Assembly: GCA_029210645.1 (NCBI GenBank)
Contig: JARGFT010000003.1
Span: 1 to 64,000 of the forward strand
DNA length: 64,000 nucleotides
DNA from: Anaerosomatales bacterium
GTDB taxonomy: Bacteria > Actinomycetota > Coriobacteriia > Anaerosomatales > SLCP01
Direction: 5' to 3'
Shown here: positions 32,947 to 40,933 of the stretch, one piece after another
How the letters are laid out: every line of letters begins with the position of its first letter
Position numbering within the stretch: the stretch's first letter is position 1
Position numbers and translations under genes: made by a program
The notes under the pieces: generated by a model
Seen by the model: the letters and a program-made list of their open reading frames with translations, nothing else
The model's database searches: none
Told to the model about the DNA's origin: nothing

Positions 32947-34812
32947 CTAGACCACCCCCACGATGCGGGCGAGCAAGCCTCCGGCAAGGAACGCCAGCCC
33001 TATCGAGGCCGCGAAGAGTCCCGCCACGTAGCCGGCGCCACGCTCCTTCCAGATGACCATGACACTCGCGATACACGGCACGAAGAGCGTGATCGTGACC
33101 ATGGAGACCAGCAACTGTGCGGCGGTGAGGCTCATCGTGAAGAACCCTGCGGCGCCGAAGTCGCGACGCACGAAGCCCATGACGAACGCGGTCGCAGCCT
33201 CGGCGGGCAGACCGAGCCAGCCCACGGTGAGCGGTACCGCGAAGGTCTGGATGGCGCCGAGTGCACCGGTGACGTCGAGCACCGAGATGGCTGCCGCTCC
33301 GCCGAGGAAGAACAGCGTGACCTCCTTCATGAAATGGTAGACCTTCATGAAGGACTTGCGCGCCACGTTGTCCAGGCGCGGGACGCGCAGGCTCGGCAGG
33401 TCGATGAGCAGGTCGGTGGACGTGCCCGGCACGAGCCGGCCGAGCGCGGTCCCCACTCCGACGAAGATGACGAGGAGCGCCGCGAAGTAGGCGGCCGCAT
33501 ACGCCGGCCCGACCCCGGCGATGAGCGCCGCGATGACCGCGATCTGTGCCGAGCACGGTACGGCTATGGCCATGAGCGCGGTCGCGATGAACCGCTCGCG
33601 CTTGCTTCCGAGGATGCGCGTGGTGAGCGTGCCCATCGTCACGCATCCCAGTCCCAGGATGAGCGGGATGACAGCGCGCCCGTTGAGCCCCATCGACGAG
33701 AGTGACCGATCGGCGAGCGCCGCGATCCTCGGCAGGTAGCCTGAGTCCTCGAGCACGGCCAGCAGCAGGTAGAAGCCGGTGACGAGCGGGAGTATGACGC
33801 CGAACAGGTAGGTGGGTGTCATGGTGAGGACACCGAACTCGCCGGCAAGGATGGTGTAGCCCGCAGTTCCCTCGGCAAACACGAGCCCGACGAGGCCCTC
33901 GACCACCGGAACGATCGTCTCGAGGAAGAGCGTCTCCTCGAGGAGCCCGACGACCCCGCCGGCGATCCACTCGCCGAGGACCTTGTACATGCCCCAGAGG
34001 AGTACGAGCAGCATCGGGATGCCGGTAAGAGGGTTCATCATCGCCGCCGACAGGCGCGTCGAGAAGCGCGCGCCCTCGGTGGTGTGGGTCACGACGTACC
34101 CGACGATGTCGTTCACGCGCTCGCGGCGACGCAGGTAGATCGAATCGCGACTCCCGGTTCCGGCGGGCTCGATTCCGTGGCGCCCGGCTACGACGGCGTC
34201 GTCCTCCAGGACGAGGAGTGCCTCGCTGCGACAGCCGACACGCGAGGCCATCTGCACGAGGCCCTCGTCCAGCGACGGGTCGCTGTGTCCCGTGCGGGCC
34301 GAGGCGATCGCTGTCTTCAGCTCGTCGATGCCCTGACCGCGAACGGCCACGGTCTCGACGACGGGCACGCCGAGCAGGCCTGAGAGCAGTTCGATGTCGA
34401 TGACAACGCCGCTCGCGCGCGCCTCGTCGATCATGTTGAGTGCGACCACCATCGGCTTGCCCATGTCGATCAGCTGGAGCGTCAGGAAAAGGTCCCGCTC
34501 GAGGTGCACGGCGTCCACGACGTTGATGACCGTGTCCGCTTCGACGATGACATCGCGGGCCACGCGCTCCTCGTCGTTGAAGGAGGAGACGCCGTAGACG
34601 CCGGGGGTATCGACGACGTCAGCATCGCCGAGGGCGCCTCGAGTCAACTCGACGGTCGTTCCCGGGAAGTTGCTGACGTCAACATACGTACCGGTGAGGG
34701 CGTTGAAGACGACGGACTTGCCGACGTTGGGATTGCCGGCGAGCACGATCGTTCGAACGCCCTCACGCAGGGCGCCTGATGCCGGGGCGTGACAGTGAGT
34801 GGCGGTCGGCAT
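32947..34812 (-). CDS. feoB: Ferrous iron transporter FeoB
   Basis: A 621-aa Fe(II) importer. The N-terminal G domain has G1 GNPNVGKSVVFNALTG, G2 SNFPGTTVE, G3 DTPGVYG and G4 NMID; a guanine-dissociation-inhibitor-like region follows, then about ten transmembrane helices. The Gate motifs include LGLGCVTMGTLTTR and VPCSAQIAVIAAL, and the second gate FMGFVRRDFGAAGFF. Shorter than E. coli FeoB (773 aa) but normal for many anaerobes. It starts immediately after the feoA stop. Confidence 0.96.
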   Translation of the reverse strand: MPTATHCHAPASGALREGVRTIVLAGNPNVGKSVVFNALTGTYVDVSNFPGTTVELTRGALGDADVVDTPGVYGVSSFNDEERVARDVIVEADTVINVVDAVHLERDLFLTLQLIDMGKPMVVALNMIDEARASGVVIDIELLSGLLGVPVVETVAVRGQGIDELKTAIASARTGHSDPSLDEGLVQMASRVGCRSEALLVLEDDAVVAGRHGIEPAGTGSRDSIYLRRRERVNDIVGYVVTHTTEGARFSTRLSAAMMNPLTGIPMLLVLLWGMYKVLGEWIAGGVVGLLEETLFLETIVPVVEGLVGLVFAEGTAGYTILAGEFGVLTMTPTYLFGVILPLVTGFYLLLAVLEDSGYLPRIAALADRSLSSMGLNGRAVIPLILGLGCVTMGTLTTRILGSKRERFIATALMAIAVPCSAQIAVIAALIAGVGPAYAAAYFAALLVIFVGVGTALGRLVPGTSTDLLIDLPSLRVPRLDNVARKSFMKVYHFMKEVTLFFLGGAAAISVLDVTGALGAIQTFAVPLTVGWLGLPAEAATAFVMGFVRRDFGAAGFFTMSLTAAQLLVSMVTITLFVPCIASVMVIWKERGAGYVAGLFAASIGLAFLAGGLLARIVGVV

Positions 34813-35097
34813 CTAGCGCTCCTCGCGATCGACAGGGCGAACCGTGATGCGCCTGGCCAGGCCGCGGCCGACGGCGATCTCCTGACGGCCGGAGCGCACC
34901 ACGATGGGACCCGCCGGGATCTTCGTGACACACGAGATCCGGGCGCCCTCCGACATCCCGAAGCGCATGGCAGATATGCGGGCCATCTCATCGCCGATGC
35001 CGAGTACCTCGCACGAGTCACCGCGCCGGAGCGTGTCGAGGGTGAACGACCGCACCTCGTCGGTCGCCAGATCGCCAGTCCTCATTCGCGGTGCCAT
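34813..35097 (-). CDS. feoA: FeoA, SH3-like regulator of FeoB
   Basis: A 94-aa SH3-fold protein with the FeoA pattern TLDTLRRGDSCEVLGIGDEM, RISAMRFGMSEGARISCV and IAVGRGLARRITV. It binds FeoB and modulates transport. I took the second ATG (35097), 7 nt after GGAGG, over the track start at 35103, which is too close to the SD. First gene of feoA-feoB-Cys-rich; promoter and DtxR-like operator upstream. Confidence 0.92.
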   Translation of the reverse strand: MAPRMRTGDLATDEVRSFTLDTLRRGDSCEVLGIGDEMARISAMRFGMSEGARISCVTKIPAGPIVVRSGRQEIAVGRGLARRITVRPVDREER

Positions 35098-35121
35098 CGT
35101 CATCCCTCCTTGTGCGTTGTC

Positions 35122-35137
35122 CTTAGTATGTGCTAAG
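35122..35137. promoter_or_regulatory. DtxR/IdeR-like operator of feoA
   Basis: CTTAG-TATGTG-CTAAG is a perfect 5-bp inverted repeat with 6-nt spacer, 25 nt upstream of the feoA start and downstream of the -10. TTAG-N6-CTAA is the outer frame of DtxR/IdeR boxes. Iron-dependent repression of feoAB is the natural reading, by inference; no dtxR gene is in the window. Confidence 0.5.
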
Positions 35138-35151
35138 TCGGTACAGCGTGC

Positions 35152-35181
35152 ATACTACGAGCGCTGCGTAGCCACTGTCAA
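35152..35181 (-). promoter_or_regulatory. Sigma-70-type promoter of feoAB
   Basis: On the minus strand, a consensus TTGACA (35181-35176) and TAGTAT (35157-35152) are separated by 18 bp. Transcription would start near 35145, just before the inverted repeat, so a bound repressor would block it. Confidence 0.6.
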
Positions 35182-35264
35182 CCCTTCAGGTGCTCGCGTC
35201 CGCACTCGGGGAGGGTCCCAGCGTTGTGCGGTACAATCCGCTCGTCGGAAAGGAGGCCGCTCCG

Positions 35265-36122
35265 ATGGCCTACACCTCATTCGCTGACCTGCTGGTTGCT
35301 GCTGAGGAGCACGAGACGCTTGCCGCAGCGGCACTGCACCTCGAAGCCCTCGAGACTGGCAGCGCTCCGGAGGACCTACGTGCCCGCATGCGTACGACAC
35401 TCGACGTCATGCGCTCGGCCGTCGCCGACGGACGTTCGGGTCGCGCCTCATCGCGCTCCGGACTCGTGGGCGGCGATGCGGCGCGTCTGACAGCCGCGGG
35501 CCCGGGCCCCGCCGGACCGTTCTTCTCGGACGCCCTGGCGTCTGCGCTGGCCGTTGCCGAGGTCAACGCCTCGATGGGTCGCATCGTCGCCGCTCCGACC
35601 GGTGGCGCCTCCGGCGTGTTGCCCGGCGTCCTGCTCGGCCTCGCCGAGCGGACCGGAGCGAGCGACGACGACCTCGTCGACGCGCTCTTCACCGCCGCAG
35701 CCGTGGGCGGGATCATCGCCGCGCGCGCCTCTCTCTCCGGCGCCGCCGGGGGATGCCAGGCGGAGATCGGCTCGGCGGCAGCGATGGCGGCGGCCGCAGG
35801 CGTCGAGATGCTTGGCCGCCAACCCGCCGTCTCCGGACACGCCGCCTCCCTTGCCCTGCAAGGGCTGCTCGGCCTGGTGTGCGACCCCGTCGGCGGGCTG
35901 GTCGAGGTCCCGTGTGTGGTGCGCAACGCGACCGGCACGGCGATCGCGCTCGCCGGCATCGAGATGGCACGTGCCGGCATCGAGTTCCCGATCCCCTTCG
36001 ATGAGGTCGTCGACGCGATGGGAAGCGTGGGACGCAGCCTCCCTCCGTCACTGCGTGAGACCGCGATCGGCGGACTCGCCGGCACCCCGACCGCTCGCAA
36101 CCTGAAACTGGAGGATCGATGA
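35265..36122 (+). CDS. sdaAA: L-serine dehydratase, iron-sulfur-dependent, alpha subunit
   Basis: A 285-aa catalytic subunit. Conserved parts are RIVAAPTGGASGVLPGVLLG, GAAGGCQAEIGSAAAMAAA and LGLVCDPVGGLVEVPCVVRN, with the three Cys that bind the [4Fe-4S] cluster. The ATG at 35265 follows AAAGGAGG by 8 nt; a TACAAT -10 candidate lies at 35232-35237. Its partner sdaAB is upstream beyond feoAB. It overlaps the P-type ATPase by 4 nt (ATGA). Confidence 0.95.
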   Translation: MAYTSFADLLVAAEEHETLAAAALHLEALETGSAPEDLRARMRTTLDVMRSAVADGRSGRASSRSGLVGGDAARLTAAGPGPAGPFFSDALASALAVAEVNASMGRIVAAPTGGASGVLPGVLLGLAERTGASDDDLVDALFTAAAVGGIIAARASLSGAAGGCQAEIGSAAAMAAAAGVEMLGRQPAVSGHAASLALQGLLGLVCDPVGGLVEVPCVVRNATGTAIALAGIEMARAGIEFPIPFDEVVDAMGSVGRSLPPSLRETAIGGLAGTPTARNLKLEDR

Positions 36123-38788
36123 CCCCTCCCGGCGGAGCGCCCGCTCCCGATCCGTCGACCGCGGCCACGCGGCTCTGGCATGCGATCACGGTCGAGGAGG
36201 CCCTGGGCGCACTGGATTCAGGCCGCGACGGGCTCTCGGCCGCCGAGGTCGCCTCGCGCTTCGAGACCTACGGTGCCAACGTGCTGCCCGAGGGAGAGAA
36301 GCGCACCCTCGCTCACATGGTGCTCGACCAGTTCAAGGACTTCCTCATCCTTCTCCTGATCGGCGCAGCGGTGATCTCGGGGCTGCTCGGCGAGGTGACC
36401 GACACCGTCGCGATCATCGTGATCGTCCTGCTCAACGCAGTCATCGGTGTCGTGCAGGAGTTCCGCGCCGAGCGTGCCATGGAGGCGCTGAGGGAGATGG
36501 CCGCCACGCGCGCGTCCGTGCGCAGGGCGGGCGAGGTGCACGAGGTCGCTGCAGCCGACCTCGTGCCCGGCGACGTGGTACTCCTCGAAGCGGGCCGGGT
36601 GGTCCCGGCCGACCTTCGCATCATCGAGAGCGCCCAGCTGCGCGTGGCCGAGGCCGCGCTCACCGGCGAGTCGGAAGCGGTAGAGAAGCGGGCCGAGGCC
36701 GTCACGGGCGAGGAGACCCCGCTGGGCGACCGGCTCTCCATGGCGTACCGCGGAACCCAGATCGTACACGGCCGGGGCGAGGGGGTGGTCGCCGAGACCG
36801 GAACCGCCACCGAGCTCGGGCGCATCGCGGGCCTGCTTGCAGGCGCCGAGGGCGGGAAGACTCCCCTGCAGAAGCGGCTCGCCGGCTTCGGGCGCGCACT
36901 CGGACTGGCGGCACTGGGGCTGTGCACCATCGTCTTCGTCGTCGGCATCATCCGGGGCGAGGACGTGCTCCTCATGTTCCTCACTGCTGTCAGCCTCGCG
37001 GTCGCCGCAGTGCCCGAGGCGTTACCGGCGGTCGCGACGATCACGCTCGCGCTTGGCGCCCGGCGCATGGTTCGCACCAACGCGCTCGTGCGCAGGCTCC
37101 CTGCCGTCGAGACGCTCGGCTCGGTCACCTACATCTGCACCGACAAGACCGGCACGCTCACTCTCAACCGGATGACCGCCGAGCGCTTCCTCGCCGACGG
37201 ACAGGCCGTCGCCCATCCCGATGGCTTGTCCGGCCCGGTGTGGGAGTCGTACTGGCGGGGCATGGCGCTCTGCAGCGACGTGGTACCCGGCCCCGACGGT
37301 ACACCGGTCGGCGACCCGACCGAGACCGCGCTGTACACCGCAGCGGCCGGGGCGGGCTTCGTCCGTGGCGATGTCGAGAAGGAGTGGCCCCGCGTTGCCG
37401 AGCTGCCCTTCGACTCGGAGCGCAAGCTCATGACGACGTTTCATGCCGACCCTGACGGCGGGTTCGTCTCGTTCACGAAGGGAGCGGCCGAGGCGGTCCT
37501 CGCCCGCTCCGCGGCGCAGCTCTCCGCAGACGGGTCCGGCCCGGTCGACCTCGAGGAACTCGAGGCCGACATCGACGAGATCTCCGGAGACGGGCTGAGG
37601 GTGCTCGGCTACGCGATGCGCCGCTTCGAGACCGTGCCTGACGACCTCGACTCGGCCGAACGCGACCTGGTCTTCGTTGGACTCGTCGGGCTGATGGACC
37701 CCCCGCGCGAGGAGGCCCCCGAGGCGGTTCGGCTGTGCAAGAGCGCCGGCATCGTTCCGGTGATGATCACTGGCGACCATCCGGCGACCGCGATGTCGAT
37801 CGCACGGCGCATCGGCATCGCCCGGCGCGAGACCGAGGTCGTGACCGGTGTGGAGCTCGACCGGCTCACCCTCGAGGAGCTCGAGGCGCGCGTGCTCGAC
37901 ACGCACGTCTACGCGCGCGTGGCACCCGAGCAGAAGCTCAAGATCGTACGTGCCCTGCAGGACCGGGGCCAGTTCGTCGCGATGACCGGCGACGGGGTGA
38001 ACGACGCGCCCGCGCTGAAGCAGGCCGACATCGGTGTTGCGATGGGCGTGACCGGCACCGACGTCGCCAAGGAAGCGGCCTCGATGATCCTGCTCGACGA
38101 CAACTTCTCGACCATCGTGCGCGCCGTCGAGGAGGGTCGTCGCATCTACGACAACATCCGTAAGTTCATCCGCTACACGATGACCAGCAACGCCGGCGAG
38201 ATCTTCACCATCTTGCTCGCACCCTTCCTCGGCCTGCCCATCCCGCTCCTGCCCATCCACATCCTGTGGATCAACCTCGTGACCGACGGTCTGCCGGGCC
38301 TCGCCTACGCTGCCGAGCCCGCCGAGCGCGACATCATGAAGCGCCCGCCGCGGCCTCCGGCGCAGAGCATCCTCGCCGAGGGCATGGCGGCACAGATGAT
38401 CTGGGTCGGACTGCTGCTGGGAGGGGTCTCGCTGTCGGTGATGGCGCTCGCGCTCGAGCTCGGCATGGAGAACTGGCAGAGCATGGTGTTCACGGTGCTC
38501 TGCATCGGGCAGCTCGGCAATGCGCTGGCTATCCGCTCGCAGACCGAGTCGGTCTTCACGCAAGGACTGCTCTCGAACCGGCCGATGGCCGCCGCACTCG
38601 CACTCACCGTCGTACTGCAGCTCGCCACGCTCTACGTGCCCTTCCTCAATCCGGTGTTCCGGACGGCTCCGCTCTCCAGCCTGGAGCTCGCCATCGCGTT
38701 GGGCGCCTCCACCATCGTCTTCTGGGTCGTCGAGGCGGACAAGCTGGCGCGACGGATGCGCGCAAGGCGTCATCAGGCGACCGCATGA
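36119..38788 (+). CDS. Cation-transporting P-type ATPase, P2 (calcium) type
   Basis: An 889-aa pump with actuator motif TGES, phosphorylation site CTDKTGTLT, nucleotide site KGAAE and hinge TGDGVNDAPALKQADIGVAMG. Helix M4 reads VPEALPAVATI and M6 LWINLVTDGLPGLA; the N-x-x-T-D group in M6 is typical of Ca2+-ATPases. An N-terminal cation ATPase domain (LWHAITVEEALGALDS) and C-terminal helices are complete. Substrate most likely Ca2+, though Mn2+ is possible. Coupled to sdaAA upstream by ATGA; a histidine kinase follows by 13 nt. Confidence 0.9.
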   Translation: MTPPGGAPAPDPSTAATRLWHAITVEEALGALDSGRDGLSAAEVASRFETYGANVLPEGEKRTLAHMVLDQFKDFLILLLIGAAVISGLLGEVTDTVAIIVIVLLNAVIGVVQEFRAERAMEALREMAATRASVRRAGEVHEVAAADLVPGDVVLLEAGRVVPADLRIIESAQLRVAEAALTGESEAVEKRAEAVTGEETPLGDRLSMAYRGTQIVHGRGEGVVAETGTATELGRIAGLLAGAEGGKTPLQKRLAGFGRALGLAALGLCTIVFVVGIIRGEDVLLMFLTAVSLAVAAVPEALPAVATITLALGARRMVRTNALVRRLPAVETLGSVTYICTDKTGTLTLNRMTAERFLADGQAVAHPDGLSGPVWESYWRGMALCSDVVPGPDGTPVGDPTETALYTAAAGAGFVRGDVEKEWPRVAELPFDSERKLMTTFHADPDGGFVSFTKGAAEAVLARSAAQLSADGSGPVDLEELEADIDEISGDGLRVLGYAMRRFETVPDDLDSAERDLVFVGLVGLMDPPREEAPEAVRLCKSAGIVPVMITGDHPATAMSIARRIGIARRETEVVTGVELDRLTLEELEARVLDTHVYARVAPEQKLKIVRALQDRGQFVAMTGDGVNDAPALKQADIGVAMGVTGTDVAKEAASMILLDDNFSTIVRAVEEGRRIYDNIRKFIRYTMTSNAGEIFTILLAPFLGLPIPLLPIHILWINLVTDGLPGLAYAAEPAERDIMKRPPRPPAQSILAEGMAAQMIWVGLLLGGVSLSVMALALELGMENWQSMVFTVLCIGQLGNALAIRSQTESVFTQGLLSNRPMAAALALTVVLQLATLYVPFLNPVFRTAPLSSLELAIALGASTIVFWVVEADKLARRMRARRHQATA

Positions 38789-38801
38789 GAGGGGACCGGC
38801 C

Positions 38802-39503
38802 GTGAGCGCAGAACCGACCCGCCCCGAACGGCCCGAGGAGGACGCGGTCTTCGAGCTCGTCGCCCACGAGATCAGGGCGCCGCTCACCGTGATCTCGGGC
38901 TACCTGGAGATACTCGGTCGTCCGGTCGAGGAGGCGGTCCGGGCCCGTGCACTCGCCGAGTCCCGCCGCGCGATCGGGCGCATCGACGCCCTGCTCGACG
39001 ACCTCCTGAGTGCAGCGAGTGCCGGTGAGTACCTCTCTCCGGGAGAGCGTGCGCCCGTGTCTATGGCCGAGCTCGCGACCGACGTCGTCACCGTGTTCTC
39101 CGACACCGGGGACCACCCCTTCACGCTCGAGACCGAGAGCCCGGGGGATGTCCTCGGAGACGCCGCCCGCCTGCGACAGGTGCTCTCCAACCTTGTCGGC
39201 AATGCTACCGCCTACACCCGGCCGAGCGCCCGGATCACCGTGGGCGTGAACCGGGTCGGCGACTCGGTGATCGTCACGGTCGAGGACGAAGGCCCGGGGA
39301 TCCCGGAGGAGGCGCGAGATGCCGCCTTCGAACGCTTCGAACGACTCGGGGCCGACAACTCCGCATATCCCGGCAGCGGGCTCGGCCTCTACATCGTGAG
39401 GGCGATCGTCGAGGCGCACGGCGGTTCGGTGCGTGCCGAGGCAGGCGGCGGAGGTCGCGGAGCGAAGTTCGTGATCGAGCTGCCGGCGAGCCCGGGTTCC
39501 TGA
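38802..39503 (+). CDS. Histidine kinase core without sensor domain
   Basis: A 233-aa protein comprising HisKA (FELVAHEIRAPLTVISGYLEIL, phospho-His in the HEIRAP block) and HATPase_c with N-box (LRQVLSNLVGNATAYTR), G1 (VEDEGPGIPEE), F (FERFERL) and G2 (GSGLGLYIVRAIVEAHGG). There is no membrane segment or input domain and no response regulator next to it. The GTG at 38802 follows GAGAGGGG, 13 nt after the ATPase. It may report on pump state or be driven by a partner (inference). Confidence 0.85.
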   Translation: MSAEPTRPERPEEDAVFELVAHEIRAPLTVISGYLEILGRPVEEAVRARALAESRRAIGRIDALLDDLLSAASAGEYLSPGERAPVSMAELATDVVTVFSDTGDHPFTLETESPGDVLGDAARLRQVLSNLVGNATAYTRPSARITVGVNRVGDSVIVTVEDEGPGIPEEARDAAFERFERLGADNSAYPGSGLGLYIVRAIVEAHGGSVRAEAGGGGRGAKFVIELPASPGS

Positions 39504-39512
39504 GAAGCGCTC

Positions 39513-40454
39513 CTAGCGGGGCTCGAGCGCGAGCTTAACGAGCCGGTCGCACAGCTCCGGGAACTCGATGCCTGCCGCACGCGCCGAGTCGGGAAGCAGG
39601 CTGGTGGCGGTCATTCCGGGGATCGTGTTGACCTCCAGCAGCTCGACCCGGCCGTCCTCGGTCACGATCGTGTCGGCGCGTGACATCCCCCGGCAGCCGA
39701 GCGCACGGTGCGCCTCCAGCGAGAGCCGCTGGCACTCGGCACGGACCTGCTCGCTCACGCGGGCCGGGATGATGTGCCGGCTCATGCCGGGCACGTACTT
39801 GCTCTCGTAGTCGTAGAACTCGTGCTCCGGCACGATCTCCAGCGTCGGGAGGGCGACGGGGTCCTCGTTGCCGATGACACCCACGGTGACCTCGACGCCG
39901 GCAACGAACTGCTCGATCAACACGCTGTCGTCGTGGCGGAATGCCTCTTGTAGGGCGGCGGGCAGCTCGTCCGGTCTGTGCGCGATGGTGACGCCGATCG
40001 CAGAGCCCTCGTTCGCCGGCTTCACGACCGTCTTCGGGCCGAGCGCAGAGGTGACCGCGTCTGCGTCCACCGCCTCGCCCCTGCGGACGTGTACGTATGC
40101 GGGGGACGGGATACCCGCCTGCGCGAAGAAGTGCTTCGACATCACCTTGTCCATCGCGAGCGCGCTTGCGAGCACGCCCGAGCCCACGTAGGGCAGCCCG
40201 ATCAGTTCCAGCAGCCCCTGGACGGTGCCGTCCTCGCCGAAGCGGCCGTGCAGGCAGATGAACACCACGTCCGGGCGCTCCGCTTCGAGTCTGCCGATGA
40301 ACCCGGGCTCTCCTGAATCGATGCGCACAACGTCGTGGTCCCGGGACTCGAGCGCGTCAGCCACCTGTTTCCCGGTGTTCAGCGAGACCTCCCTCTCGGC
40401 GGAGGTGCCACCCATGAGCACCGCGACCCGCAGCACGCGCTCTGAATCGGTCAC
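39513..40454 (-). CDS. ddl: D-alanine-D-alanine ligase
   Basis: A 313-aa ATP-grasp ligase making the D-Ala-D-Ala dipeptide for peptidoglycan. Motifs include VLMGGTSAEREVSLNTG, FICLHGRFGEDGTVQGLLELIGLPYVGSGVLASALAMDK, VVKPANEGSAIGV and the metal-binding LEVNTIPGMTATSLLP. The tyrosine of YVGSGV marks a D-Ala rather than D-lactate ligase. The GTG at 40454 is 5 nt after GGAAGGGG; the ORF-track start adds 70 unrelated residues. It converges with the histidine kinase. Confidence 0.95.
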   Translation of the reverse strand: MTDSERVLRVAVLMGGTSAEREVSLNTGKQVADALESRDHDVVRIDSGEPGFIGRLEAERPDVVFICLHGRFGEDGTVQGLLELIGLPYVGSGVLASALAMDKVMSKHFFAQAGIPSPAYVHVRRGEAVDADAVTSALGPKTVVKPANEGSAIGVTIAHRPDELPAALQEAFRHDDSVLIEQFVAGVEVTVGVIGNEDPVALPTLEIVPEHEFYDYESKYVPGMSRHIIPARVSEQVRAECQRLSLEAHRALGCRGMSRADTIVTEDGRVELLEVNTIPGMTATSLLPDSARAAGIEFPELCDRLVKLALEPR

Positions 40455-40480
40455 CGTGACCCCTTCCGTTGCACAGGCAT

Positions 40481-40933
40481 CTATCGGACCATCCCGAGGC
40501 GTAGCGCGTCGACGATCAGCAGCGCGGCCCACCACGCGACCACACCGAAGAGCGTTGCCGAGGCACCCCGGACGAGTGCGGTCGTGAGCAGACCGCCACG
40601 GCACTCCGGGACCGCCCTGGCACGCGCAACGATCCACACCGTCAGCGAGAGTAACGGCCCACACGCCGCGAGCGTCAGGCCGACAAGCAGCACCACCGGG
40701 TAGGCCGGGTCATCGACCGGTACCGCGGCGGCCCCCGGGCCGGTCAGTATCACGACGGTTGCGGCGGCCATCCCGGCCCACACCATCAGATAGAGCACGA
40801 ACGGCCAGCCCGGCAGATAGCTCTTCGGACGACAGGGGGCCGGCTCGACAGCAACGGACTCGGGGTCAAGGGTCGGAGTCGTCGGCGCCCCGACAACGGC
40901 CACCTCGTCCTGTCCGGAGCCCACCTGCGTCAC
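40481..40933 (-). CDS. Hypothetical membrane protein, about three helices
   Basis: A 150-aa protein: ~40 hydrophilic N-terminal residues, then three transmembrane segments (FVLYLMVWAGMAAATVVIL, VVLLVGLTLAACGPLLSL, ATLFGVVAWWAALLIV). Family not recognised. Its start overlaps the end of the MFS exporter gene by 4 nt, so it is translationally coupled and may be an accessory subunit (inference). Confidence 0.6.
   Translation of the reverse strand: MTQVGSGQDEVAVVGAPTTPTLDPESVAVEPAPCRPKSYLPGWPFVLYLMVWAGMAAATVVILTGPGAAAVPVDDPAYPVVLLVGLTLAACGPLLSLTVWIVARARAVPECRGGLLTTALVRGASATLFGVVAWWAALLIVDALRLGMVR

Noticed and set aside
37022-38887. 621-aa minus-strand ORF
   Set aside because: Antisense to the P-type ATPase, whose motifs are complete on the plus strand.
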